From: Rhabdophis nuchalis
Lineage: Eukaryota > Chordata > Lepidosauria > Squamata > Natricidae
Reading direction: 5' to 3'
Length of the DNA: 64,000 nt
Assembly: GCA_039707465.1 (NCBI GenBank)
Contig: CM077645.1
Location: 146,375,503 to 146,439,502, forward strand
Positions 12,101 through 24,100 of the stretch are shown here, piece after piece. Numbering within the stretch: position 1 is the first letter of the stretch; each line of letters begins with the position of its first letter. The translations under genes were made by a program, and so were the position numbers. The notes beneath the pieces were generated by a model. The model did not search any database and had not been told where the DNA came from. It worked only from the letters and a program-made list of their open reading frames with translations.

Positions 12101-15100
12101 CAGGTACTTATTTTGATTCCTAAAGAGCACTCCTAAAGTGCAGAGCTATTCTTCCAAATGGCTACAAATTTATCGAGACTCAGATCCAGAGACTGGTTTC
12201 ATATTAGTCAATGTGTTGAATTTCAACTGCTTCTCTTTCATATTTTTATTGAATAAAATGTGGTTCGGCTTTAAATAACTATGCTACTAGTTTTGGAAAA
12301 TCTTTTTTTCACAATCTGCACTTATATTCTTTTTTTTTTTTTTTTTTTTTTTTGTCGTCAAAGTAGCATAGGATCTTTAACAAAGTAGGATTCTATTTTG
12401 AGTACCTAATCTACCGGATATTATTCTAGGCTATATGGAGTTCCCTCCCAAAGTTGCTGGGACTAAAATTGTTGGACACATTTTGAGGGAATTATGAATA
12501 TAACAGACAAAAGAGGTTCCTTAAGCTTTGCAGAGACCTGATGTCAGACTGCATTCTGAGATGCACAATACAGATTGCTGTGAATGAAAGATGGTCTTTG
12601 GCCGTGTTACAGAGATAGATTATCCTAGTCTCTGCTGAAATTTGAAAAAGATTTGGTCTTAGTACATAGTTTGTCCAGCAGTAATGACTCTTTGGTGGAA
12701 CAGCTAAATCAATTCTTCAGCCGTTTTGAGGTGGTAACAGGAACGACCATCATTCCAGCATCTACCACTGATAGTATTCTATTAAACCTACCATTGATAG
12801 ACAACCACTTTATTGCAGATCTCTGATGTGAGACACGCTTTCCAGAAGGTTAGCATCCGGAAAGCAGCTGAGCCTGATGGAATCATGGGACGAATTGTTA
12901 GGGACTGCGCTGCAGAGCTAGCTGGAGTGTTCACGGATATTTTCAATCTATCCCTGTTGCTGTGCTCTATCCCTACCTGCCTGAAGACATCCATTATAGT
13001 CCCTAAGCAGGCAGTAGTGGCATCTCTTAATGATCATAGACCAATAGCTTTAACATCTGTTGTCAAGAAATGTTTTGAGGGACTGATGTTGAACTATATT
13101 AAGGCTAGTCTTCCATCTACTTTGGACCATACCAATTTGCAAATAGGAGTAATAGATCAACTGACGATGCTATGTCTATTATTGTCCATACTGTAGTAAA
13201 TCATTTGGAACAACAGGGAACATTTGTAAGGTTGCTATTTGTGGATTATAGCTCTGCCTTTAACACCATTCTACCTAATAGGTTGTTTCTTTCTTTTTTT
13301 TTTATATTGAAAAAGTTTTATTGAGTTTACATTTTTTGTGGGGTAGGGTAAGGGTTACATAGAAATTTTGAGAGTGGTCACGTCAAAGTCGTCGGCTCCT
13401 CCGGAACCTCAAATTACATTATTAAAAAGAAAGAAAAGAAACATTTCACATAACACTACAAGCTGGGAGCAAGTACATATTCCTAAATTTTTCAGTTATA
13501 TACTGTCAGTCAATTGCAAAAATCCAGATTACAAATATCATACAATATTACTCAAAAGAAAAACCAGGGCAAAGTTATTTTTTAGATCTAAGTCTCTTGG
13601 CAATTGTATCTTCCCCCTTCTCCCCCGGGCCCCCAGCGGGCGGGGCCATGGCTCCCCCTGCCCCCCCTGGATCTTCTCCCAGGACAGAGGAATGTTTTTT
13701 AAGAAAGGCTTCCGCCTCAGCAACTGTTTTAACCTTTACTCTACCTCCTTCCCAGAACACCAGCATCCCTTCGGGTATCACCCACTTGAACCAGATCCCA
13801 TGATCAAACAATGTTTTAGACAAGAAGGAAAATTTCCTTTTGGCTTCTCTAATTTTTCTTGGAATCTGCTTCAAGATGGTAATCTCCTTTTGTTGGTAAA
13901 TCATAGGACTCCCTCTTCGCGCCTTCAAGATTTCCTCTCTGGTTGTCCTTCTAACAAATTTTACATGTATCTCTCTGGGTACTTCATTCATCCTAGCATA
14001 TGCAGAATTTATTCTGTAGACTAGGTCAATGTCCCCTCTGATCTCATCTTTAGGTTTATGTAAATAGTCTGCAATAATTGTACTCATAAGATCAGGGAGA
14101 CATTCACCATCCATCTCAGAAACATTCTGGAATCTCAAAAAATATGTCATCCTTTCCAAATCAATCCTAGTCACATGCGCATTTATTTCCACAACCTCAT
14201 TAGAAACATTTTTAATCTCTCCCTTAGCCCCCTCCAGCCCCCCTTTCAATTCTTCATTCTTCTGTGTATTCTCAAGCACTTGTTTTCGAGTGTCCAATAA
14301 TTCCTTTTTAAAGTTGACATTTTCTGCCCTCTGAGCCTTAATTTCTGATACCAAATTTTGTATAACAGTTTCAAGGGCAGTCATTCTTTGTTCAAGGCTT
14401 GCGAGCGTTGCTTCTTGTGCCATGTTTAGCTATTAAAATCCGTGCCAGTAAAATGGCGTTTTTAGGGTGGGGCTGGTAAGGCAGATCAGGAGTCCAGAGT
14501 TCTCAAAGTTGTACAGCTGCAAAATTCAGAAACCAACAGAGAAACGCTTTTCCAACTCCATAGGTATAATAACGAAGGCAATCCAGAAAGGAAAACACAA
14601 ATCCAAAAAAAGAAAATTCTTCATCAATAATTAGAGGAAGTCCAAGTCGCAAAGAGACACTGGTAATTTTCCATAGGTCATAGTCAGTCGGGGACAAAGA
14701 GAAGCCATTTTCCGCCCAAACTCAGAGCCCGAGGGAGAAAGCGGTTAAAAAGCAAAAAAGAAACTGTTTCAGCCAGACCTCGAGACATAATTGCAAACAA
14801 GCCACAAAGTACTTTCCCTTGTTAGAGACCATCCAGATTAAAAGTTTCCAATTCCTCTCAACGAGGCATTTCCGAGTGCCGCTTTTAGTCCAAGGGGGTG
14901 TTTTTAGAAACAAACGCCCCCCTCCAGTCCCTTTCAGCCCGGCTGACAGTACACAAAAAAAAGTTTTAAACGCTCACTCTCCGCTCGCAGCTGAGGTCCC
15001 GAAAAGCCTCCCGACTCTTCCGATCTTCTCTCTTCATAGAATTAAATGGTGCCGCCAACCTTTGGCGAAGGGAAGACCCCCCGCAGCATGTCCTCTTCCG

Positions 15101-18100
15101 CCTAAGCCGAGGAGCAGGGTCGCTCTCCCCACTGCCGCGGGGGGGGGGGGGGCTTCCCTGTCGAGCTGGCTTTACGGGAGAAGCCCCAAACAAGGGGCTT
15201 CTCGCCCCCGTGGGGGGGCAGGAAAAGGATCAAAGCGGCGAGCGAACCCTAAGTTCGCCCGTCGCAGCCGGAACCGGAACCGGAAGCTCCATAGGTTGTT
15301 TCTTAAAATGTCCAATTTGGGTATAAATCAGAGGATTTGTTTGTGGATAAAGGATTTTCTGACAGATAGGCCACAGTCAATAAGGATGGGATCTTACCAT
15401 TCTTCTACTCTGATATTAAGCACAGGAGCCCCCCAGGGTTGTGTGCTAATAAGCCCCTTCTTTTATTCTTTGTACATGCATGACTGTACCCCATTGTATA
15501 ACACCAATGCAATTATTAAATTTGCAGATGACACAATAGTGGTGGGGCTCATTAATAAGAACAATGAGTCTGCTTATAGGAAGGAAGTACAAGGACTGAC
15601 ATGGTATAAAGAAAATAATCTTACACTTAACACCAACAAAACTAAAGAACTTATAATTGACTTCAGGAGGAAGAGAGATGTACATTTACCATTGTACATA
15701 AATTGCAAGGAGGTGAAGAGGGTTGGTAGTTTTAAATTTCTGGGCATTTATATCACAGAGGACCTCTCATGGACCATGAATGCTAACATGCTTGTGAAGA
15801 AGGCAAAGAAGAGGCTGTACTTCCTGAGAATGCTAAGGAAGATAAATCTATCTCAGCATCTACTTCTGTTCTACTATCACAGCACCATTGAGTGTTCCTG
15901 ATATACAGCATTCTTGCATGGTATGGGAGCAGCTCTGCAGTGGACAAAAAAAGAATCATTAAAACTGAGAATATCACCAGACTCCAGCTACCAGCCCTGG
16001 ATGACATCTTCGCATCTTGTTGTTTGAGGAAGTTGCATAACATTCTCAGAGACTCTTTCCATTCTGCTTACAATCTTTTTAGACTATTGCCTTCTGGCGG
16101 AAGATACAGAACAATTAAAACACATCTTCTGAATAGCTTTTATCCCAGAGCTATAATTGCACTCAACAATGAAGTAAAGGGCCACCATCAGTGAGCTATT
16201 GGACAGCACTACTTGGTCTGTTGTGTGGATGCTTGGGTGGTTTAGGAGCGGGGAATTTTTTGTGTGTGTTTGTGTTTGGGGATTGTTATGTGTGTTGGGC
16301 CTGATCTCTGGGTGTTACGTGAATTTTTCCTTTTATTTATTTATCAGTACAAATGCACACAAAACTGTGTATATGCATACAATGACAATAAAATAAAGTA
16401 AGTAAACCTTAAACATTCAAAAGAGCCACAAAGATCCTAACTGGAAGCCCCCCCCCCTTCAGTTCTGAAACCAACAAGAAGTCCAGTTCCCCCACCATAA
16501 AGTGTCCTCCTAGCACGACCTCCTTTTTTCTCTACCTGTCCTAACTGAAAGCCCTATCAATTGTGGAGCTGACCAATGACAGGGAGCCACAGCAGAGGGA
16601 TGAAAAGGCCACATGCGACTCCAGAGCCACAGGTTGCTGACCCCTGGTACAAAGGATATAGCTCAGCAGAAATACAAGTGGGGTCAGTTTGGATAAAGAG
16701 CAGGATTTTCTGTCATCCCTAGAGCCTGCAATTAATATATTCAAATCTCCCAAGAAACTGGGAAATGTATGTAATTGAAGCAAAAGAACATTGGCTTCAG
16801 GAAGCTTCTATTTCTTTGAAAATAGATAAATACAGATAGGAATTCGTTCAGTTTTTTGATGTTACTTTTGTGTGTTGAACTCAATCTAACTTAGTCTTCT
16901 ATTTCTCTCTGCAAGTTATGAGATTGGGCACTTAATGTCCATCTACAGTCAAATCACAGGATGTATTTATGAAGGTAGAATTTTTGTTTAGAAATGTCTT
17001 GTAATCTTTAGTAATGATTTAATAATAATAACCTGTCAAGTATCCCTGTTTAGAGATTTGGCAGAGAATGCATCATTAGTGGCACATTGGTGCCACCTTG
17101 TGGATTTTGTTACATTTTTCTTTTTTAACAATTTTCTTAGCTGGTATTTTGAATATGGACAGTAGATCTGTGTGCAGAAGTTAACTAAGGCAATTTCCTC
17201 CATGATTCATTGGGATATAAGAAGAAGGAGAGGTAACTCCCAGTGAGGCTTGAAAGAGGCTACTCTTTCAGGTAGATCAGATCAGGAAAAAGGCTCCATG
17301 TGAAAAACTTACGATGGATGGATGGGATTTCAGGCCCTTGTCAGAGCCTCTTCTGAACATTATCTTGCTTCCCAGGCCTTAAAAGTTTGTGTTCTCTTTG
17401 CTTATATAGTGTAACAGCTTGCTTATTTCCTTCAAGGCTGATTCTCCCTGATTCTCTACAATCTCCAGTTCATCTTTTTCCACATTGGATGCCTTACATT
17501 TTGATATTTGCAGTTAGAAAATTGCCTTTCGTATTTTCTTTTATTAAAGCTTGATTTTGTTCGTCAGATGTGGTAGAAGGAAGCACTCCACTCACTATGT
17601 TCTGGTACTATTGAAATTAATTTACTTTTTTCCCCAATTTGGTCTTTTAATGATCAAGAGGGATGTACAGTTTGAAAGCCTTAACTCTCATGCACTTGAG
17701 AGTTATAGATAGCAAGTAAAGGATGTGGTGGCTCAGTGGCTAAGACACTGAGCTCGTCGATTGAAAGGTCGGCAGTTCAAATTCCTAGTGCCGCGTAATG
17801 GGGTGAGCTCCCGTTACTTGTCCCAGCTTCTGCCAACCTAGCAGTTTGAAGGCAGGTAAAAAATGCAAGTAGAAAAATAGGAGCCACCTTTGGTGGGAAG
17901 GTAACAGTGTTCTGTGCGCCTTCGGCATTTAGTCATGCCGACCACATGACCAAGGAGACATCTTCGGACAGCACTGGCTCTTTGGCTTTGAAACGGAAAT
18001 GAGCCCCACCCCCTAGAGTCGGGAACGACTAGTAAATATGTGCAAGGGGAACCTTTACCTTTATCTAGATGGTGCCTAGAAGATACTTGGTAGCAGCATA

Positions 18101-21100
18101 AACTACCAGGCTGCTGCCTCGAAGCAGTAGATAGAAGCACCAAACAGGCTTTGGGGAGAGATTTGAGACTTCCAGCCATCTACTATTTGTAAAATCAATC
18201 CTGTTTGTTGTAATCAGTAGTAAATGCCACTTTTATCTTTATTTGGGGGGGGGGGGGGAGTTTATTTAGCAGAGAATCTAATTCAAAAATGTGTGAACAA
18301 TAAGGCTGTCACACTATGTGCAGCCCTTCTGACAATTAGAAATTGAAAAATTGAAGCAGCTTCAACAGTACCAGAAGCAAAATTAATAGATTATTTCTTG
18401 TGTCTTTTAGTAAGAGATTTTTTGCTTTATTTACCTCAATTCTTGCTGACTATAAGAAATTCAATCAAATAGCATATTAAGAAACATTAGAGTTCCTGAT
18501 TTGAGATATATTAGGAAATGTATGTATGTATGTATAATTAAACAAAACCAATCCTGTTTGTTGTAATCAAGCTGCAAGAATTATATACATTTATCTGTGA
18601 GGTTTTTCTGTTTAATTTAATGGATAACAGCAAATTATAAATGCTAATACTGTGTATTAACTAACACCAATAATTATTATACTCTCCCATTTAGTCAATC
18701 CATTGATACATAGTCCACTGCTCGATCTGGACAGTGAAGTTCGCCCATCTTCACTTGGCCATCTTAGTCGGAGTGCCTCGCTGAAAAGAGGCAGTAGCAC
18801 TCAGTCCAGTCGTGATGAAAGTAAGTCCAATCGTGATCACATTACAGTTTTCTGTACTGGATTTCCTTGTCTTTCCATTCTGCAATCCATGAAAGAATAT
18901 TTGCCTTGCTGGTGTAATGCATTGGGTAAAACTTTGAATTACTAATTAGGAGGTCGCCAGTTAAATGTCTGTTCTCATTATCTCATTATGTAATCTTAAT
19001 TTGGTTTACGAAAGCTGTATTTAACTATATTGACATCAGATTTTTAAAGAGCAGCTAATTGGATTAATTAATTTTGAGTCACAAATGTCTGTCAAACGCT
19101 TACTCTGACCACTTCTGTGATATTTAATTTGGTAAATGAAGCAGTGTGGGGCCAAGTCTTATTTAACACTATTTAGCATATTTATTTTTTTAGCATTTAT
19201 GAATTACCACTCTTGTGTCCATGTCAATCACAAATATAATTCCTCTTTAACAATTTTCTAGTAATGAATTTGTATTTTGTATTGTATCTTTTTCAGATTG
19301 GCGATTTAAAACTCCTCAGCAAGTAGCATTTGTTGAAAAGTTAACTAAGCTTGTAGTAAGCCAGCTTCCCAATTTCTGGAAACTTTGGATTTCGTATGTA
19401 AATGGAAGCTTATTTAGTGAGGTAAGAGTATTTGCATTTGGTATTTAGACAATATGCAATTTATGGGGAATATAAAACAACGTTTGGCTGATTCAAACAT
19501 TCTTTTGCTTAAATATCAAGTGTGATTTAATCTTTTGTCATAATTTTTTGCTAACAAACCAGATGATTAATTTTTCTGAAAAACTGAGGAAGAACCAACT
19601 GGTTAGATAAGTTGGGGGAGGGGTGGGGAGGAATCATTCTTTCCCTTCTTGTGAACCTGTCTGATGCAGTAGCTGAAATTTAGAGTAAGAATTGGGGGCT
19701 TGTCTCAGATTCAAACTTCTACAATCTTCACTAGGTGCCCATAATCCAATTAGCGTCTCTGCACCTGTAATTGAATTGGGAATTGCAGGCATATTGAGAT
19801 ATGAGTAGGAAAGTAGAATATAAATATATTATTGTTCCTTTATAGATTGCTTCTGCAATTCCTTCTGCATCAAAAATGACACTAAGCAACTTCCAGGATT
19901 TAACACTCTTAAGCTGTTAAGAGATAGTACTAACTACTACTATTACTTGCCTTCTCACCCTATGTAGTATCGACAAAACATGACCCTCCCTTATTACCAA
20001 TCTTCCGTCACTTATACAATCACCTAAAGAATGACAACTGCTCTCCCCAACCAATTCTATCAAGTGTTGAGAGTTGAATGATAGTTGCACAGCAGCAAAT
20101 TCAAATTAACTGCTTTTTCTACAGCCCTTCTGTCTGACAGATGAAGAGGTTAAAAAAGGTGCATGCCTCATTGGTATACACTTGGAGCTAAGAAAATTGG
20201 AGGATGACTGCTTTTTATCTCCAATTCTTTGATATCCATGCTTAAGTTCAATATTCAAGCTACTAAGATTGTTTTAAAACATTTCCATGCTTGGAAGTAG
20301 TGCAAATATATATAAATGTTGCATTCCATTTTGGCCAGCTGTTTCTCATGTTTGTGTTACTTTAAAAATAAGAACACAGACATAATGGTTCTCATAAAAG
20401 TTGTGTTCAAAACTCACATAGGATGTAATTTAATCATGAAAGTAATGAGCAATCATGGGAAAAAAACAGTAATAAAGAAGCTGAATGACTTAGTCTCACT
20501 ACTCGTAAAGATGACCTGCATATTTTTAAAAGCCAGTTAAGGATTGCTATGGTTTTACTAGGTTTAGAAAGTTAGTAACGGAAGTGAAGAGTGTTGTTTA
20601 TACATGTGGTAAATGTGCTTGTTGTAACCGTTGAGCTTACAGAAATTTCTACAGGAAGGGGTTAACCGATTCAACAAAATTGAAAAAAGTGGGAAGAGTG
20701 GAAATATTTTGGTGAATGTATTTATAGTGTTCATAGATTCTATATATCCAAAGGAAACAGAGATCATATAATCTAATCCCATATTCAAAAAATGTAAGAA
20801 TTTCAATTAACCAGGCCCATTCTCCCTTGATTCCCCTAATAACCCTGGGGTCTAGATTTTGTAACCCAATCAGACATTCACCAAAATAGAGAATTGTTAT
20901 ATTTTATATTCAAAATGCATATATCGGATTCTTTTGCTCAGCTAAACATTTCTAAATTTATTTATTTATTTATTTTATTAAATTTATACCCCGCCCTTCT
21001 CCAAACGGACCCAGGGCGGCCCTGGGATGGAAGAGGATATGCTTTGGTTCATTCTTAATAGGCAGACTGCATTTCATTCTTTGGAAAGCTGAAAGGATAC

Positions 21101-24100
21101 TAAAACAATATTTTTAATATACTTTGAATTTATTGAGTATACTTGAATATGGTATAGCAAACTCATTTTTAGGAGTATTTAGTAGGAAAACTGTTTTGGT
21201 ATGAAAAAGGTTAAAGTTTCAAAATGTTTTTATTTCCGCTAATGTTCTCTGTTAATTTATTAAAGCATGTTAAGAACATTAATCCAGTTTTAAAATCTCT
21301 TTTCAACTTGCTATAAAATCCTTACAGTAATTATACTCTTCTTTATGTACTCAAATTGAATGCATAGAATAGTTCATGTGTTCCTGATAATACTAATGTG
21401 GTAAGATTGGCATCTCTTTTTCTTTTATAAGACTGCTGAAAAATCTGGCCAAATGGAAAGATCAAAGAAGAATGCCAGGCAGAGGCAAAATGATTTCAAG
21501 GTAAGGGAGCAGCATCCTTTTATTAAATGGTTTTGGAAATCAGAAGTGATTTTAAATATTTTTAAACCAGAAGTGAGCCTTGTGGGTTAATATTTTAACT
21601 GCATTTGAATTCAGTGGCCCTGTAGGGCTTCTTAACCTTAAAGGATGTGGAAAAACCTGGGGGAAATTGATAAACCAGGATCCAGGACCTAGCAGAACAA
21701 GTGGAAGAAAAGTGTCCCTTGCTGTTTAGATACTTCCAATCCAGATTCCAATCAGGATGCCACCAAACGCCTTCTATATTCACTGAGTGATGACAGCGAG
21801 CACAGATTTAGTATTTAGAATGCTAAAAGGTGCAGAAACATCAAGAGTATAGAGTAGGGCTTAAACATCTGGCCTGTTCTGACCTAGGCTTCCTGAGAAA
21901 GCATAAATCACAATTTTAGTCCCAAAACCCATCTTTTATTTATACAGCTGTGAATTATGGTCATTCATAGCCTGCAAGGCTTCACAGTCTGTGAAGATTC
22001 CGACGGATATGCTCAAGTTGTCACAGTCTTTCAGGAGATTGTTAATAAGCACCACCTTATCTTCCTTGAAATGCTGCCAAAGACCTAATTGCCAATTAGT
22101 TTTGCAAGGCCAAACTTAGCACAGAGAACTTTTCAGAGCTTGAACCGACCAGATGAACTAATTGCTCCCTGCAAAGGCTCACGTCCCATTTGCTCCTCTT
22201 TTATGTCTTATGGGAGGGGCCAATCATCTCCAAGCCTTACTCCCAAGTCGACCCTGTTTTCTTGATGGTTCTTGCCTTCTGGCAGCTCTGCATGCACACA
22301 CTGGGAAAAGGCTCCCATTGTACTTCTGCCTTGCTGATGTCAGACTCTGAAGGCTCCGGAGACAGCACATAACTACCAAATGGCCTTGGCCCCCTCTCTG
22401 CCTCCAACGCAGAGCCCTCATCCGAGCCTTCCCTAGACTCCAGGACTGGCCCATGGTCCTCCCCAACTTGCTCACTGTCCAACTCTGCTGCCAGCTGTAC
22501 AAGCTACCGGCAGACCACAACACGGCCCATGGGCCGGATGCATAACACACTGGCCACACCCATGCCCAGTTTAGCGAAGGGGGGGGGGAAGTCCCAATAT
22601 GTCACATGACAATGCCGTGACTATGTGATTTTGACACTCCTGGTTTAGAGTGAAGGCTGTTTGCAGTGATAATTTACTGAGCAAACCCTGTTGTTCCCAG
22701 ATACACAGAGAATCTGTATTGAGCTTTATGGCATAGGCTTAAAATCTGCAATGCCATTCTGGTTAATGGGACATAATACAATGCCAGATGTGTCTTTGTG
22801 TAATGTGCTCCTATGTCCAGCTGTTAGAGCCTTTGTCTTGTTCCCTAGGCCTAATTTGTACCTTGACCTCATTGGTTCTTGGAACCCTATTACGTGTGAG
22901 CATTTTTTGTTAACCTTTGCTAATATAAATCCTATCTCTGTTTCACTTCTTTGCTGCTGGCAGTTGTCTGATTATAGAATGAAAACTTAGCAAGACTAAT
23001 CTCCCAGTGGTAACAGGACATTTAATCAGGTTGACTAATAATAGATTGGCTAATAAAAAAAACCCTACCTTCCACACATTCAGTTATTTATATATTTATA
23101 TTTATATTTATTCAATTTATACCCCGCCCTTCTCCAAACGGACCCAGGGCGGCGCACAGGAAAATTAAAATACATACAAAACATCATATAAAATTTTAAA
23201 AACTAATTCAATAGAACCTGTGCTAAAACCAGATTAAAATCCCCAAATTTAAAAACTATCTAAAAGTCAGTATAGGGGGCTACGCTAGGCCGGCTAGATG
23301 GAACAAATGTGTCTTAAGACACTTGCGGAAGAGGCGGAAGTCAGAGATGGTGCGAAGTTCAGGGGGTAAGTCGTTCCAAAGGGCTGGACCTGCCACAGAG
23401 AAGGCTCTCCCCCTGGGTGTCGCCAGTCGGCATTGTCCGGCCGACGGCACCCTGAGGAGGCCCTCTCTGTGGGAGCGTATTGGTCTGAGGGATGTATGGG
23501 GCAGGAGGCGGTCTCGCATATAACTAGGCCCCGAGCCATGGAGCGCTTTAAAGATGGTCGTCAGAACCTTGAAGCGCACCCGAAAGACCACAGGAAGCCA
23601 GTGCAGCTCGCGCAGGATAGGTGTTATGTGGGAGTGTCTAGGCGCTCCCGTAATCACCCGCGCGGCTGCATTCTGGACTAAGTGCAGCTTTCGAGTGCAC
23701 CTCAAGGGAAGCCCCATGTAAATTGCTGCTACCTTCATCCCAGTCCTGATAGAACTTAATGAACTGTTTTATCAAAGAGAATGTTCCTTTGTTTCCATAT
23801 ACAATGGTTTATATACAGCTATCATTAGCTCTACATGATGTTTTTCCCTTTTGGTCCTAGATGATGATTCAGCAAGTGATGCAGTCACAGGTCAAACTGA
23901 TACGTGGTGCTCTGCTTCCATTCAGCCTTGAAGAAAATGAACTGAAAGAATATGGTGGCTGGGACATGAAACCCGAGCTTTCTAGTCAGTGGTTACCCCA
24001 TGCCATTCAAACTGTTAGGTTAGTTTTGTCTTAAATCAATGTCAGTTTTGGTTTCTTTCAGCAAGTCTCAGCTATTCTGAACCAGTTTTGAATATTCTGT

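Larger units (their letters stand above)
13292..15290 (-). mobile_element. ORF1-only L1-type retrotransposon (HAL1-like), full length
   Basis: Read on the minus strand: a CpG-rich 5' end with repeated 'ccggaa' (15290), a 5' UTR of about 867 bp, an intact L1 ORF1 (14423-13575), a 3' UTR of about 280 bp with AATAAA near its end, and a poly(A) tail (poly(T) on + at 13292-13303). The 14-bp duplication and complete 5' end indicate one full-length retrotransposition event. No ORF2 (endonuclease or RT) lies between ORF1 and the tail. This matches the layout known from mammalian half-L1 elements. The alternative is an L1 copy that lost ORF2 before or during insertion. Confidence 0.85.

Noticed and set aside
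13597..14024. Plus-strand frames opposite the L1 ORF1
   Set aside because: They are antisense shadows of the intact minus-strand ORF1, which has recognisable domains.
14819..15901. 360-codon + strand frame that contains RT motifs
   Set aside because: Its first 160 codons are the antisense of the L1-type 5' UTR and the rest is the right half of the interrupted LINE RT. It is an accident of the insertion junction, not a fusion gene.
17721..17800. tRNA gene candidate with A and B boxes
   Set aside because: The boxes belong to a SINE with a BovB-type tail. A tRNA cloverleaf is not maintained. The same holds for the SINE at 36658.
21890..22600. Endogenous retrovirus
   Set aside because: Only a vaguely LTR-like block is present; no gag, pol or env sequence, primer-binding site or paired LTR was seen, so it is listed only as a possible LTR-type remnant.
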